Assembly: GCF_000003815.2 (NCBI RefSeq)
Contig: NC_049979.1
Span: 8,409,954-8,473,953, forward strand
Reading direction: 5' to 3'
Origin: Branchiostoma floridae
Taxonomy: Eukaryota > Chordata > Leptocardii > Amphioxiformes > Branchiostomatidae
DNA: 64,000 nucleotides
A program made the translations under genes and the position numbers. The notes under the pieces were generated by a model. That model made no database searches and had not been told where the DNA came from. It was given only the letters and a program-made list of their open reading frames with translations. Of the stretch, positions 1 to 12,817 are shown in pieces (position 1 is the stretch's first letter; the number at the start of each line of letters is the position of its first letter).

Positions 1-435
1 ATTAACTGCTCAACAATAAACAGAGTGAACACCACCTACAGGGTGTAAAGCTAGTTACACGTAGTATCATTCATATGTTAGTCCATGGACATTGACAATT
101 TTTCATTTTCAAAGTTTTCAATACACTAAGATCCGACAACATGGTAACGTTAACACTACAGATCCTGTTAAACTTAATATTTTATTGCATTAACTCTGAA
201 GGCAACAAAACAGTCAACAACACCCCCAATCAATGTATCTACGACTAATACAAGAAAGGTCAGGATGTAACTAATTAGTAATGTCTGATGGATGTTGAAA
301 CTCCAAAATGTGCCTTATTTTATATCTTAGACACTTGTTGATAGACTATAACGTTAACTTCATGCTGGACTTTCAGGCCAAACCACTTCTGAACATATGT
401 TAATCTATTGTTATCACAAATCAGCAATAAATTAT
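1..435. other. 3' flank of the leftmost gene, no further gene seen
   Basis: This AT-rich stretch lies downstream of the stop codon of the minus-strand gene at 436-1022. I see no long open frame in it. TTTATT near position 178, read on the minus strand, gives an AATAAA-type poly(A) signal, so it is probably 3' UTR and flank of that gene. Confidence 0.35.
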
Positions 436-1022
436 TCATGCAGCAAGATAGGCTGCCCTTTTCACCATTTCAGTCATGGGGCTTCTTGTAATTAAAAAGA
501 AAGGTCGCAGCGATATTGTTACCTGGACACATACAATAGCACGCCAGGGTTCGCCTGTTTGAACGCATTGTGTCAAAGACGCATTGATTGCTTTATAATA
601 ACAGTTGTTTATTACCCAACCTATGGCCATGATTGCAAGCGTGTCTGAACGCCATGTTCCTCCATAGTAACAAGAACGGTTACACGTTGGCAATACTCCA
701 GCCTCTAGTATGATCGTGTACAATATATCGATGATAGCAGTTACACATATGTTTTGATCAGCTGGCCAAAGCGCGCGCGGTCAATCAAATTTAGACAGTG
801 TCCAAATTATGCCACGCTGACTATCTGTGTAACAACACACACACGGTTATACTACAATATTGAACAGCAGGAGAGAAGGATGGAGAAAATTTCAACGCCA
901 TTACCTCTGCAACTTGCGTCCACGCATCTCTGAGTTTGAGGAATGAAGGAATCCGCGGATTTGAAGGCGAAGTCAGACAAAACGATCGCAAGAATCGCCA
1001 CCAGCCGACCGGCGGCCGCCAT
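436..1022 (-). CDS. small secreted Cys-rich protein, unknown family (2 exons)
   Basis: The model has coding exons 905-1022 and 436-704. The ATG at 1020-1022 sits in ATGGCGGCCGCC, a typical amphioxus translation/YY1-like start. Exon 1 encodes MAAAGRLVAILAIVLSDFAF, a clear signal peptide, followed by a short segment with two Cys. Its donor is GCAGAG|gtaatg in phase 1. The only acceptor that keeps the frame open is catactag|AGGCTGG at 704. Exon 2 adds NRSC, INNC and TQC motifs and two NxS/T glycosylation sites, then stops at 436, giving about 128 residues. An alternative donor (TCCAG|gtaaca near 524) could remove the hydrophobic C-terminal tail and continue outside the window. I do not recognise the family. 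It is probably a secreted or lumenal protein. The signal peptide is fairly certain and the rest is moderate. Confidence 0.45.
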
Positions 1023-3013
1023 GTTGGATTTCCCTTTTGCGACGACGCAGGCGCAGCTTGGCGCGGACACGTCAGCGGGAATCGCGTCACTTGCGGAAGT
1101 TCCTGGCACATTCCAGTGTTAGTCTGTTTGGGAAGGGGGTCATTTCAGCACTGTAAACATCTAACGACCAAGGGTGGAAAACAACACCATGCATATCCGC
1201 TTGCAATCTGATGCATGTATATGATAGAACAAATCAACCATCCCCGGATTCACTTTCACTTTCAAAACATTTCACTTTCAAACCATTGATCTATCTGTGT
1301 TGGGATCTATTAGGACTTTATTAATTCAATATATCGATGTATGGGGGTAATAGAATGTAGAAACAATTGATTTGGTTGGTCATATATTGCTATCAGATAG
1401 CTTACACGTATTTCCCTCGGTGCTGACACTGGTAGGTGCACACGACTTTGATACTGTAAACGTCATTTGCCTGGACGTAACGTTATACACGTGTGCTGAA
1501 TTTTATAGTACGCCATAAAGAGTCGCAGTCGCAAATACACACATTGGGAAATATGCAGATTCCAGAATGGCTGTGTGTCCCATTCAACTTCTTAATTAAC
1601 ACTTTCGATATAAAGAAAACATCATTATCTTAAAAATCATTATCTTTTTTTTTTAAATTTTGCTCGATCAAGGAGTTTACTAGTAATATAAAAGGTTTTA
1701 ACATCCTTGGCTCGATACACCACCCAGGGTATCCCACAGCCTTTCAAATATGATGTCACTGAGGAATATACGATGTAGTATAAAAATCTGTGACGTGTTA
1801 AGACCTTTGTTTATATCAGCCCATTGACGCCCGTGCTTTGTGTGTTGTGTTTGCATATGGCATTCAACGATCCCGGATCTTGCTCACAACTAACGTCAGG
1901 GTCTGCTCGGAGCTGTACGTACGAAACAGACTCGCGCTCGATATCGGTGAAACTTTACCGGTGTTGTGCCGTTTTATCCCACAAGTATATACGGAGTTCA
2001 ATTTTGTATTAGTAGACAATTTCCCCCATATCTTGTGTTCAAAATTACAATCAGGTCTTTTTCTTCTCGACATATTGAAAGTTTATTTGCAAGTTCATGC
2101 CCGTAGGCCCATTGCAAGTATATGGAAGAAACAAAGATAGGGGACACGCATGTCACATTGAACAGTGATAAACATTATTGTGCAAAGAGGCATAGCCTGA
2201 CATGTCATGTTTGAACGAGACACGTCCTTGTTCCCTTTAATATCCCTACACCCCCTCCCATCTTAAGACCTTTAGACGCAACACTGGCACACCTTGTTCT
2301 TCGAGTCTGAAGATTTGTTTCTTTTGTCCCAGTCAGGTATTATCCCTGTATCAACACCTGGCATCTCCTGGCGACAATCATGCGTGGAAAGAATAACATC
2401 TACGTCATCGGTCACTAAATATGCAGGCTTTTATTCAGCGATACAAACGACATTTCCTCTAGATCTGATTAATGCTTTTTGCATCAAGTTCATGATGGAC
2501 CAACACAGGCGACAACTGTTGCTAAGTCAATAAAACCGTAAGGTGGTATGCAGAATGATGTAAGTCAGCTGTCAGAGATCTCATTAAATGTACATGTATG
2601 ACGAACACCTTTCTTTGTGGTTTAACGTCCAATTGTAGCCATGTAAATCTTTTGAGTTCGTTTTCTTGTAACAGGTGTTCGCCCGAGGATTATTGGGTCG
2701 GGTAGTAATACGCCATGCTCATCAGCGAGATATGACAGAAATATTCTGTTGCTTTTTTCACCGTTAGCTTACAGCCTGTGACCCGTCTTAGAAGGACTTA
2801 CGATACATAAACGCAAGGTCCTAGTAGCAAATGGGAGCGACTTAATTCAGCTAACATCAGATGACGTCCACTCGATCTGTATCTCAGTCAGCTGCGGCGG
2901 TGGACCTTGTCAAAGCTATGTCTAGAACGGTGGTGAAGCCTGACCGTGCTGTTCTTGAGTAACTCTGATGAAGTTTCGGAAACAACACGACTGAGTGGTC
3001 ACACTGTGGGATC
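1023..3013. other. intergenic DNA, no gene recognised
   Basis: The GC-rich block at 960-1100 is the promoter side of the minus-strand gene. The remainder has only short open frames in several phases without splice-compatible coding bias. TTTCACTTTCAAA motifs repeat near 1252-1285. I see no RNA gene. Confidence 0.4.
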
Positions 3014-5256
3014 ATGGCTGGCGGTAGGGAGAGAGCCTCGCCGGGAGGACTCAGCGTCTGCAGTTGGCCCATGAGCGCTCCACTGAGACGGGGTAAGTCA
3101 AGAGGAAGCCAGAGCGACATTGGGCCGCGTCCACAGGGCCCCGTCTACCGAAGGAACAGAACGACAATCACGTATGACGTCTGTAAGGGACGATGTTCTG
3201 GAACGCAAGTCTTAGAACAAACGGACTCGGTCGGCAAAAACACTTCACGAAGTCTGGAGACACCCGAGTCGCGCTTTGTCATGGCAGACGAAGATTGCCT
3301 TTGCGGCAAAGTTTTTCACATGAGCGATGCCATTGCGGTCGTGCCGCCAGGTAGCACGCCAAGGACAAAGGCAACCACCAGATGGTTTACTCCTACGTCT
3401 GTGAAAAGTGCAGGTACGGACTGTCGTCACCCCGGTAGGATTACAGCGAGCAGGGCGACCATGTGTGTGGGAGATAAACATATCATGGACAGACTCTGGG
3501 ACCTCAACAGCTATCTGGACAACGGTGACATCCACCGGCCTTTTTCAGGTGATGGCTACTAGGCGTTTGTCATATCCCAGTAACTGTCGAATTATCATTG
3601 ACATCCATCGTGACGTCCGCGTTTGAATCTCAGTAATATAGACTCTGTCCTTTGTGTATCGAAAAACAAACAAACTCGTGCATGTTCTCCAGTCAAATTT
3701 CCTTCTATTCTACATTTTAGACAATACAAGACTCTATTTCAATTTCTTTAACCCAGACCACTTTACAAAGCATTCCCTTTGAAAACTCCACAATTTTGGT
3801 TCATAGCTTTCTATGCAGTTTTCAGTACTGTAAGACTCTATTGTCTGTGTTTTTTAAGTTTCCGTGTCACTCCATTCCTAGTCGAGGTTAGTATTCATGC
3901 CAGTGTTGTTGAAAGAACGTCTTGAAGCTGTTTGCACAGACGGTGTTCTTAAGAGTGGATCTCTCTCACAGTGTGCTTTTGTGGATGGCAAAGTAGTGGG
4001 TTTCGCGAGACGTAAAGGGTTCAAGTCGTTTGACAGCATCGGACAGTGTTTTTAAAAGTCAGAGGGTTAAGATGTCAGCACACAGGTGGACCTCAGTAGT
4101 GGGTGCCTGGAACACTGGTACACAGTGAAAACATTCTTGTGACTAAGCGAATCGATTGAAATTGAAGCTTCCCGGTCCAACTGAGACATTTTCACTTGTT
4201 TGATCCAGAGGTAGTGGCCGCGATCAGTCGTAGTTCATGATGTAATCATGACTTTGCTGACAGTTTCTGTAAACAGTTTTCACCTGTTTGCCTCACCAAA
4301 CGGCACAGTCTTTTGTGAGTAATGAAATAGTCCACACACGAACCACAGTTGAGTCGCACAACATGTAAACTTCAAGCTTAAAACTGCAAAAAACTTTGTC
4401 GTCACCCCATGTGCCCAGGCGACGACCTAAACATCTTGTTATTGGGCCCCGATCGAAGCCTACAGAGAACTTGATGAACAATCTATAAGAGTAGAGCTCA
4501 CTAAAGTTTGTTTATCTGTGTGTATGTGTGTGTGCGTGTGTTGAATTACAAAACTACAAATGAATTTTTAGGGTAGAGCGACTACTAGTACCTTCCACTT
4601 ATTTCCACTATGAAATATTATTGGTTCAGCTATTAACTTGAAACAACACAGAAGCTTTAGACACACCTTAACGGTCTCGTCTTTCCAAATCAGCATGTGC
4701 CAGTGACTTTCCAATTCATTCACCATCATCCGATCATTATACAAAATGTATGATACCTAATCAGTCTCTCCGTATTTTCCCAGGCCCCCCTGCCCACCCC
4801 TGGTTCAAGACTCGTCTGTGCGCCGTGCACGACCTGCGGCCCCCCACCCCCACCACTCCGCACCTCCCCGCTCTGCCCAACAGGGCCGACCGCTTCGAGC
4901 AGATGGTTCGGCGGGAGGCACGAGCCAACGCCCGGCGGCAGCTCCCGGGCCTCAGGACGGTCACGCTCGTGTGGAGGAACATGCGGGCCAGGGAAGCGTA
5001 CAGTCAGCGGGAGCTGCACTACTTCGTGTCCATGATGGGACCTGTGGACTCCATCATGCTGATGTGTCCCACCAGTGCACGAGTGGTCTTCAAGGACACG
5101 GACGCCGCTTGTAAAGCAGTCAATGCCACGGGCAAGTTTGGCAGGCCGGATAACCGTCTGTATTGCAACTGGCTGCATCGAGGGATGGACAATAAAAAGT
5201 TTAGATTAAAGGGTCGTCAGTTGGTGGTACAGTACGATCCAACGTTATACACGTAA
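3014..5256 (+). CDS. uncharacterised protein with C-terminal RRM-like domain
   Basis: The well-supported part is the terminal exon 4784-5256. It opens after an acceptor (attttcccag|GCC), is GC-rich like the other coding exons here, and stops with TAA before an AATAAA at about 5449. It encodes a Pro-rich linker (RPPTPTTPHLPALP), an Arg-rich helix, and then a segment that reads like an RRM: RTVTLVWRNM as beta-1, a helix through SQRELHYFVSMMG, PVDSIMLM, and SARVVFKDTDAACKAVN as beta-3 plus helix 2. It ends with QLVVQYDP. The upstream exon is less certain. An open frame from ATG 3014 to a donor AGTGCAG|gtacgg near 3412 is in the matching phase (1) and contains Cys pairs, but another frame there is also open. 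RNA or protein binding is inferred from the fold only. Confidence 0.4.
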
Positions 5257-6227
5257 CAAACAGGTTGTTCCAAGACTTTTATATTCTTCTATATGAACTT
5301 GCGTCTGTGATCGTTTGTGCCATCTGCCGAGATCAGTGATCACCAAATCACCTACTGAGATTATTGTTAGTCAAAAAGTTTCTTGTTACAAACATTTCCA
5401 TGTTATTTTTTGTTATAAGCCGTTTTTGGTACCGCTAAGCATCATCGAATAAACAAGCATTTATTTGTGTGCTGCTCATCATCATTGCTTATTTATTACT
5501 CACTTTCCTGGCCAACCACAATCTACCAACGACGACCGTACGCGTCTTTACTTTCACTTCACTTTATTGTTTAACCAGAACATTAGAACTCAGGCTATCG
5601 ACCTGTTTTTCAGGTATAAAGTTTGGGAACAATTACATAACACGTATGTGTGGTAAAAACCTTTGGACTCCGCCAGGTTTAGCCGCCTTACCTTTTCTAT
5701 AAAAGTAAATTTAAGCGTTACAGATACAATATTTCCTTAACATAACTACTGGTTAGAATCTTTCATTTTACCGTGCTGCTAGACATTGCGTGTGTATTTG
5801 TGTGCTACTTCTCCAGGATACTGGGTACTACAGCCAGTGCCCTGATGTGGTAAATTGTCGTAATTCAATGACCAATACTCAATAGAGAATATATGTCTAT
5901 AATTTTCTGAAGTCCTTTGCTAAGCAGCTAAGGACCAACCCACAGAACCTCTGTCCACAGGATCAGTCCATTGATGGCTAGATAGTTAATAAGCAAGGAA
6001 AAGTTTAGACAGTAACAACCAGAAGCACTGACAAAGCTGCAACTGTTTTTGTGACAACTTTATGGGGGTGGGGTGGGGGGGTGGGAGACGGTAATGACGA
6101 CTTTAGGTCCAGTGCTCTGGGTCAGGTGAAAACTTTCGAAATCCACCTGCACAAACAAGTGGCGCTGCCTAGCGGTACTAAGCAAAACTGCAACCAACTT
6201 CAATCGAAATAGCGACGTAAATCCAAC
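5257..6227. other. intergenic region between RRM-like gene and kanadaptin
   Basis: It contains the 3' UTR and AATAAA (about 5449) of the upstream gene, then AT-rich sequence. From about 6060 it holds the GC-richer 5' region of kanadaptin. No additional coding exon was seen. Confidence 0.4.
6064..6085 (+). promoter_or_regulatory. G-rich tract, possible G-quadruplex
   Basis: Four runs of three or more G (5, 4, 7 and 3 Gs) separated by single T residues lie about 145 bp upstream of the kanadaptin start codon. This fits the standard G-quadruplex pattern with one-base loops. A role in the promoter or 5' UTR is an inference. Confidence 0.45.
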
Positions 6228-9200
6228 ATGGCGGATGAAAACGTGAAGAAAGATGAAGAGACAGCTTCTCTTGACAAAGAGGAGGACAAAAATGCAGATG
6301 TAACTAAACCGGGTGACGACGGTAAGCAAGAGACATCGCCGTCGGCGTTTGGAGGCTTCAAAGTCCCAGCACCTTTCAAGAAACCGGCTGCATTCGCACC
6401 GAAAAAGTCCAGTCCGAAACCTGCTCACCCCCCTCCCCACCTGGCGAAAGAGGGTCTTCCACAGAAAGGTGTAGAGAAGAGACCTGGCGATTCTGATGGC
6501 GCAGATAAAGCACAGCCGCCTGAACCGGAAGACAAGGGACCAACAAAAACAGACAGAGACGTTAAGGCAACAACTGCCGACAAGAGCATAGACTCAGAAG
6601 AAACACAGCAAAGTAACGGAGACAAACCGAAACCACTGCATTCTAAAGAAATCCCGTCAAAAAAGAAACAGAGCCCCGCAGAAAACCTCCAGGCACCGCC
6701 ACTGCCTTATAAAGAACCGGCCTGGAGCTCCGTACCTAACAAACCATACAGTCTGGAGGTGTTGAAGAACGGCTGTATCGTCTCCAAGTTAGAACTGACG
6801 GGGAAACCGTTCTATGTGTTTGGAAGGTTGGACAGTTGTGACGTCACGTTAGAGCACCCATCACTGTCCAGATACCACGCCGTGGTGCAGTTCAGGGGGG
6901 AGGGGGATGGGGAGAGGGAGAGGGGGTTCTACCTGTACGACCTGGGTAGCACCCACGGGACGTGGATGAACAAGATGGAGGTGAAGCCCAAGGTGTACTA
7001 CAGACTCAGGGTCGGCTACATGATTAAGTTTGGAGGCAGCTCCAGAATGTACATCTTACAGGTGAGCAGAGTTTAACAATGCCGTAACATGAATAAGCTC
7101 TTGCTTAAGAAGACATCATGTACATGTGAGTATCACAAACACTAATGTCTGTGGCTATAGCAGACCCCTCTCCACTCTAGGGGCAGTTCAAGTTCAGCTT
7201 GCTGCTAAAAGTGTGATTTAATCAAACAAAGGTCAATGCCAAAGATATGTTTGGGATGGTAATAATGCCATCCTTAATCACTCTACAGTTGGTGTATAGT
7301 GTATGATACCAAACTTACTAGTAACTGACCAGTACACAATAGAGTTTAATTGCTAGCTGTAGAATATTGTGTTGCAGTCTTACAATATAAAGGTACAGGG
7401 TACATTTTGAGAGTTGTGGATAAGAGTGATAACCTTCCTTATGGGTGTTCATCATTCCTAGTACAATCATTAAAAATGTTCCTCCTCCCCACCCATGCTG
7501 CAGGGACCAGACGAGGACCAAGAAGACGAGTCTGAGATGACAGCGACAGAGCTGAGGGACTTACACCGGCAGGAGAGAGAGAAGACAGAGCAGGCAGACA
7601 CAGACGATGTGACGGAGTCCAGGGAGACACAGGAGGAGGAGATGGAGGAGTGGAGGAGGAAGAAGAAGAAGGAGAGGGATGTGGAGGAGGAAGGCATCAG
7701 CTGGGGCATGGGTGGGTGTGGTCAACATTCAATACACCTTCATATGCGTACCTACAATGAGGGTAGTATTAAAAGAAAGGAGAAATAACATTGTAAAGAA
7801 ATTGAAATAGAGATAACAATGTCAAGTTTTTACATTGTATTATGGAGGTGTTCTGAACTTCATATCATGCTGCTATCAAATGTTAAAATATACCCTTAAC
7901 TAAAATCATCATCAGCTTGAGCCCAGATCATCATCTGGCAAAAAGAATTTTAGTATTTGTTATGTACTTAAAATGTGGAATGTTTCTGTAAACTGGCAAA
8001 GAAGTCTTGTAAATATTGAAAATAATGTTGTAGATCTGCAATGACATTATATTGATTTCCCCACATAGAGGAGGATGCTGAAGAAGAGGAGGATGAGAGG
8101 AACCCATTTTCCTTGGAGCTAACTGAGGAGAAAGAGGCATACTATGTCAAGGACCCCAAGAAAGCCTTGAAGAACTTCTTTGAGAGAGAAGGTAAAGTTG
8201 TTAAACTTTTGATACTGTCATTGTTTGTACTTATCTCACTTTGGATAAGTGTACGGTTGTTTCTTTTGTTATATATGGCCTCCTTCGGTCAATATTGACC
8301 ATGGTAAAATCCAAATTGATGTCAGCCCTACAGCATTGACTGTGGCTAAACAGTCCTATACGAGAATGACAGTCTCTGCCACATCTGTAAGCTGACTCAG
8401 GTCTGTTGCAGAGCTCTTTTCGCAGGATCTGCTTTTCTTCTGCCATGCGCATCAGTCTGGTTTCTCCTGATTCACCCTGATTTTAGCTGCCTGGACAGCG
8501 TTTCTTTTGTTATGATACATCTAAATGATGTGGTTTTTATTTTAGGAGAAGAGTTGGAGTATGATGTTGAAGAGAAAGGCACCAGTTTCCACCGACAGTT
8601 CTACTGCAGAGTAAGGTATGTTGACCTGTAGTATCATATATACAATGAGGCTTTAAACTGTGTGTGTAAAATGAATTTAGAAATTAGAGAAGTACATGAT
8701 TAATATACTGTTGAGTGTGCAAGAACTGCAAAGATCAGATGAAGATTTCTCCCCTCCCTTCCTCCCAGGTTACCAGTGGAAGGCCCAGACGGCCGTGAGC
8801 AGTACGCAGAAGCCACTACGTCTGGTAAGAAGAAGGAGGCTGTCCTGGCGTGCGCGCTGGAGGCGTGTCGGCTGCTGGATGCATATGGAGTACTCAGGCA
8901 GCAGGGATATAGTAAGTCAGAAACACATGAAGGATGACAAGATCTTGATAGACAACATACATTGTGGCAACATACTGTTGCTGTGTTTCACTGATTTGTT
9001 TGGATTCCATCTCAACATCTAATTTTATTCCAACACTTGTGTAAGATTTTAAGTATTTAACATGTTAGCTGTTGTACATTGTGTTTTAATGTGATTCTCA
9101 ACTGTGATCAACTGATAAAGCCTAACTCTTGAATACCAACTCACTTTATCCGGGACAACATCGTGGAAGACAGTTTTCATCCCATCACATTTTACTGTGT

Positions 9201-12200
9201 ACTTTCACCTCATACAAAGGGAAACTTGTCCTGTCTTGTTTCCCTTCAGAATCGAAGCGTGTGACGAGAAACTGGGAGGAGAATGATTACTACGACAGTG
9301 ACGAGGACACATTCACGGACAGGACAGGGGATGTGGAGAAGAAACGGATACGCAGGATGAAGAAGGCTGGCAAGGACGACAACGTCACGCACACATACGA
9401 CAGTCTGGTCAGTGGGAGGATGTTTTAAACATTGCTTTTTTAACTACAGTTGATAATGTTGAAATGTGCATCTATGATTTATAGTTCCAAGGTGGTACAT
9501 ATATTACAATACATGTAGTAAAATTGCAAGTGAAGTATTACCGATATGGTTAGTACATGTTGAAACTTTAATTTTACCAAAGCTTACCTTTAAGCAGTTT
9601 GGTAATTAAATGGCTCAATTTTTCCCTACCTTAACAATGTTCTGTTTTGATGATTTCTACATTTATATCCCAATACTGTAAACAGTCAGCTCAGCATGAG
9701 GAAGTTGTAAAGGAGCTGAGGGCTACTGAGGAGAAGTTAGCAGCTGCCAGGAGAAGTAAGAATGTTTTCACTCTTTCCTTATTGTATGTCTGAGCAGTAT
9801 TCAGTGTAAAGCTATGGTCTTGGAGGGCTTGTTATCTTACAACTGAGGGATTTCCCATCCAGAATTAGATTGATGAATGTTATGTAGAATTCATGTAGAA
9901 TTCTATCTATCCCCCTGGTTAAATGTTGTATTCAGCATGCAAAGGTACAGACAGGGTGGCTTGTTAGACCACAACTGAGTTATTTTCCCTGCTTTCCCTC
10001 CAGAGTCAGACTCTGAGGAATCAGAGGACCCGCTGGAGGCCTTCATGTCCAACATGGCGGCGGGGTCGGGGCTGACCAAGGTGGAGGTCAGCAAGCTGCG
10101 GCTGCGTCTGTTCGAGCTGCGGAGGGAGGAACAGCGGCTGGAGAGACTCATGAAGGTGGCCAAACCTGCAGACCTCCCACAGCTCAGCACGTGGGTCGCA
10201 ACTGCTTCATTTCTGCATATTTGTAGAAAATTGGTCATGACTAAACATACACAAACTAGATAGGAAATGAGTTGTGTAGGACAGAAACCTTGGTGTTTGT
10301 ATACATGTACCTTATCAACCCCAACAGCAGTTTTCTACTGTACCTGTACTCACAGTTTCTTTGCTTAACGAGGTCTTCAGGAAATAACCTAGTGCAGGAA
10401 AATTAAACTGTCCCCTCACTAGTCTGCTACTAGTCGGTGGTGCTTAAGTTGTAGTATTGTTTTTATGTTGCTATCAACACCTTTATACAGGACATCATCA
10501 TCAGGTAAGGCAGGTGAGTCCAGCACAGGTGTGGCCACTAAGAAGCAGCCATGGAGGAACCTGCCCCTGACTGGAGCCATGAAGGGTCGGCACACCTTAG
10601 CCAGGAATAAACCTCAGGTGGGGTGGTGAATCTTGGTAATACACATCTACTTCTGTTTCTTGATTGGTTAACGAGAGGCTGCACTTTTGTTCTAGTGCAT
10701 TGTAGAAGTAAAAGTTTGATATTTTCCGTATTTGCAAATGTTTTTACAATTAGTCAAGAAATAGCCTTGTTACCAACTGGGAATAGTTCCTGGTAAACTT
10801 CATTTTGTAGTACATGGGGCTTTGATAGAAAATACTGTGAGCTGGACCAGCCATCGTCATGTGCGCAGTGTGAAGATGAAGTGTGCATTTGGGGTACAAT
10901 CCCATCTATAAGCAATGGACAGTCTGCATATACCGGTAACTTTTTTATACATCCCTTTTCACCATATGCTTTTACACACCTCCTTCAGCTTGTTGTACCC
11001 AAGCCAGTTCAAGTTCCTTCTACTATGGACCAAGGGGAGGAAGAGGAGGAGGATGAAGATGAAGTAGAGGAGAAAAAGGAAGAGGCTGTCACCATGGAGA
11101 CAGAACAAGTCTCAGCTAGTGACTTACAGACAGGTACAGCTGCTACAGAGAGACTACAAGAAGAAGGGGAGCAGCCAACAATGGGTTAGCACACTGAATA
11201 TTATTTGCAGGATTCCCACTAAATACCATGTTTAAATCTTCATTAGAAATCTTATTGCTAACAATTATTTATCTAATTTTGCAATGAAAATGGCTTGTGA
11301 ACCAGAAATATATGTAAAAGTTCAACTTTTCTTCGTTGATTCACTTGTTCCTAGCCTGGGTACCATCCTCCGTATTTACTACTTGCTCTCTTTTTTTCTT
11401 GCTGGTAGCAACTTGTTTCGGTAAGAAGTATGTTCATGTGTTGCATGACATGATTTAGTAATCTTTTTGTATACATTTCTGCAGCAAATATCCAGGAATC
11501 CGTCAGTAAAAGACCCTGGGAAGGAGATGTTATAGAGGAGCAGGAGGAAGACCAGGCTGCAGAGGAGAAGTTTGTGGTAAGATATAATAGTAGGATCTCT
11601 TATCTGCATAAATGGTAGCCTCTGTTGCAGTCTTTGAACTGGGATGTTTTTTTATTGGAGGGGAGTTGCAATTTTTCCCATCTACATGACTTAATCCAAA
11701 GTTTGAATGACTGAATGTGATACTGACAAGCACTGAAGAACACTCCACTTTTACTCTGTAATAATCTTACACTGATGAAATGGTGAAAGTGTACAGACCT
11801 GTAGTGGTACACTGGTGGTTTTGGTATGAGCCACAGAACAGCTTAAATCATGAGGATGTAGAAAGGAATTAGGCATATTGGCTACAATTGGCTATTTGAC
11901 AATAACAAGACCTTGTTTTTCCTAGGACTCAAAGCCACAAGTCCCCAAGAAGAAGAAGAAGTCTCAGTCCAAACCAGATCCTCCCATATCCAAACAGTAT
12001 GCTGATGATGACCCAGACTACAGCATGTGGGTCCCACCAGATAGTGAGTACACACCTGCTACCTGTATATGTTAAACATAAGGTGATTAAATGCATCAAT
12101 ATAATCTATGAAAATTAGGTAAAAGATTTTTTACTTGCAGCTTCATGATTGTAGAATGTACTGAACAAAACTCACCTACACCATAGCATCATTGATTGTT

Positions 12201-12291
12201 CTACATTATCTCTGAGTTATTAATTTTTTGTTGTTTTGCAGACCAATCTGGGGATGGGAAGACCAGTCTGAATGAGAAGTTTGGTTACTGA
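6228..12291 (+). CDS. SLC4A1AP: kanadaptin (SLC4A1AP orthologue), 13 coding exons
   Basis: Exons are 6228-7061, 7504-7711, 8069-8191, 8546-8615, 8769-8911, 9250-9407, 9686-9755, 10004-10190, 10491-10617, 10989-11184, 11485-11576, 11926-12043 and 12242-12291. All have GT/AG borders and continuous phase, giving 791 residues, close to the human protein. Exon 1 carries an acidic, Lys/Pro-rich disordered N-terminus and then an FHA domain (about residues 173-277) with the phosphopeptide-binding signatures FGR, SLSRYHA and DLGSTHGTWMN. Later exons encode a conserved globular segment (GTSFHRQFYCRVRLP), the acidic NDYYDSDEDTFTDRTG block, a Glu-rich coiled coil, an LTKVEVSKLRLRLFELR helix and a basic tail. 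The terminal SLNEKFGY resembles the human C-terminus. Kanadaptin was named for anion-exchanger binding and is now viewed as a nuclear, mRNA-associated protein. The ATG lies in CAACATGGCGG. Confidence 0.95.
8285..8470 (-). repeat. relic of a LINE 3' end (degenerate C2H2 terminus)
   Basis: Read on the minus strand, this intronic piece encodes RMAEEKQILRKELCN and then CGRDCHSRIGLFSHSQCC before a 3' tail with TTTTACCATGGTCAATATTG. A terminal C-x2-C...SRIGL-x-SH motif is typical of the end of endonuclease-reverse transcriptase LINE ORFs. Related copies lie at 37322-37540 and 58187-58262 on the plus strand. It is non-functional and 5'-truncated. Confidence 0.55.
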
Positions 12292-12811
12292 TATCATCAG
12301 TGACTGGTACAATGTTTCCACATGAAGAACTTCCAACTGTCAGTACTCACCCATCAAGCCTATTTCATCATGGGCTATGTGAGATTTTCTTGAAAATGGC
12401 CACTTAAATCAAAACTTTTAAAACCATTCAAGTTTCAGTTTACTTGGATATAAGAATGATATGAGAATGATCCCTTGCACCCTCGGCTAGAATGTATTGT
12501 ATCCTAGATATCATTGTAGGACAAAAATATATGTGATCGTAATATGAGTTTGAAGTCAATGAAATGACTGGTCTAAATACAGTGATTGTGTTAAAATGTG
12601 CTTCACTGGAACTCCTGTTTGAGTTAGCCTATGATGATGATTGTTGGTTGTATATGAAGTAGATTATCTTGTATTTTGCTACTCGATTGTCAGCAACTTT
12701 TCATAGAACATGACCAGAGATCTGCATTGCTGTGTCTTGTCCTTTGTAGTAACAGGCTAGTTCTGTTGATGAGCACCACTAGATGTCTTTTTTTGTGTAG
12801 GACAAACTGGT

Positions 12812-12817
12812 AATAAA
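12812..12817 (+). terminator. AATAAA poly(A) signal, kanadaptin
   Basis: A canonical AATAAA lies 521 bp downstream of the kanadaptin stop. It is the first strong signal in the 3' UTR, although later variants are possible. Confidence 0.4.

Noticed and set aside
7495-7788. Continuation of the kanadaptin exon to a stop at 7788
   Set aside because: The frame past 7711 leaves the conserved family sequence, and a GT donor with phase 1 matches the next exon at 8069.
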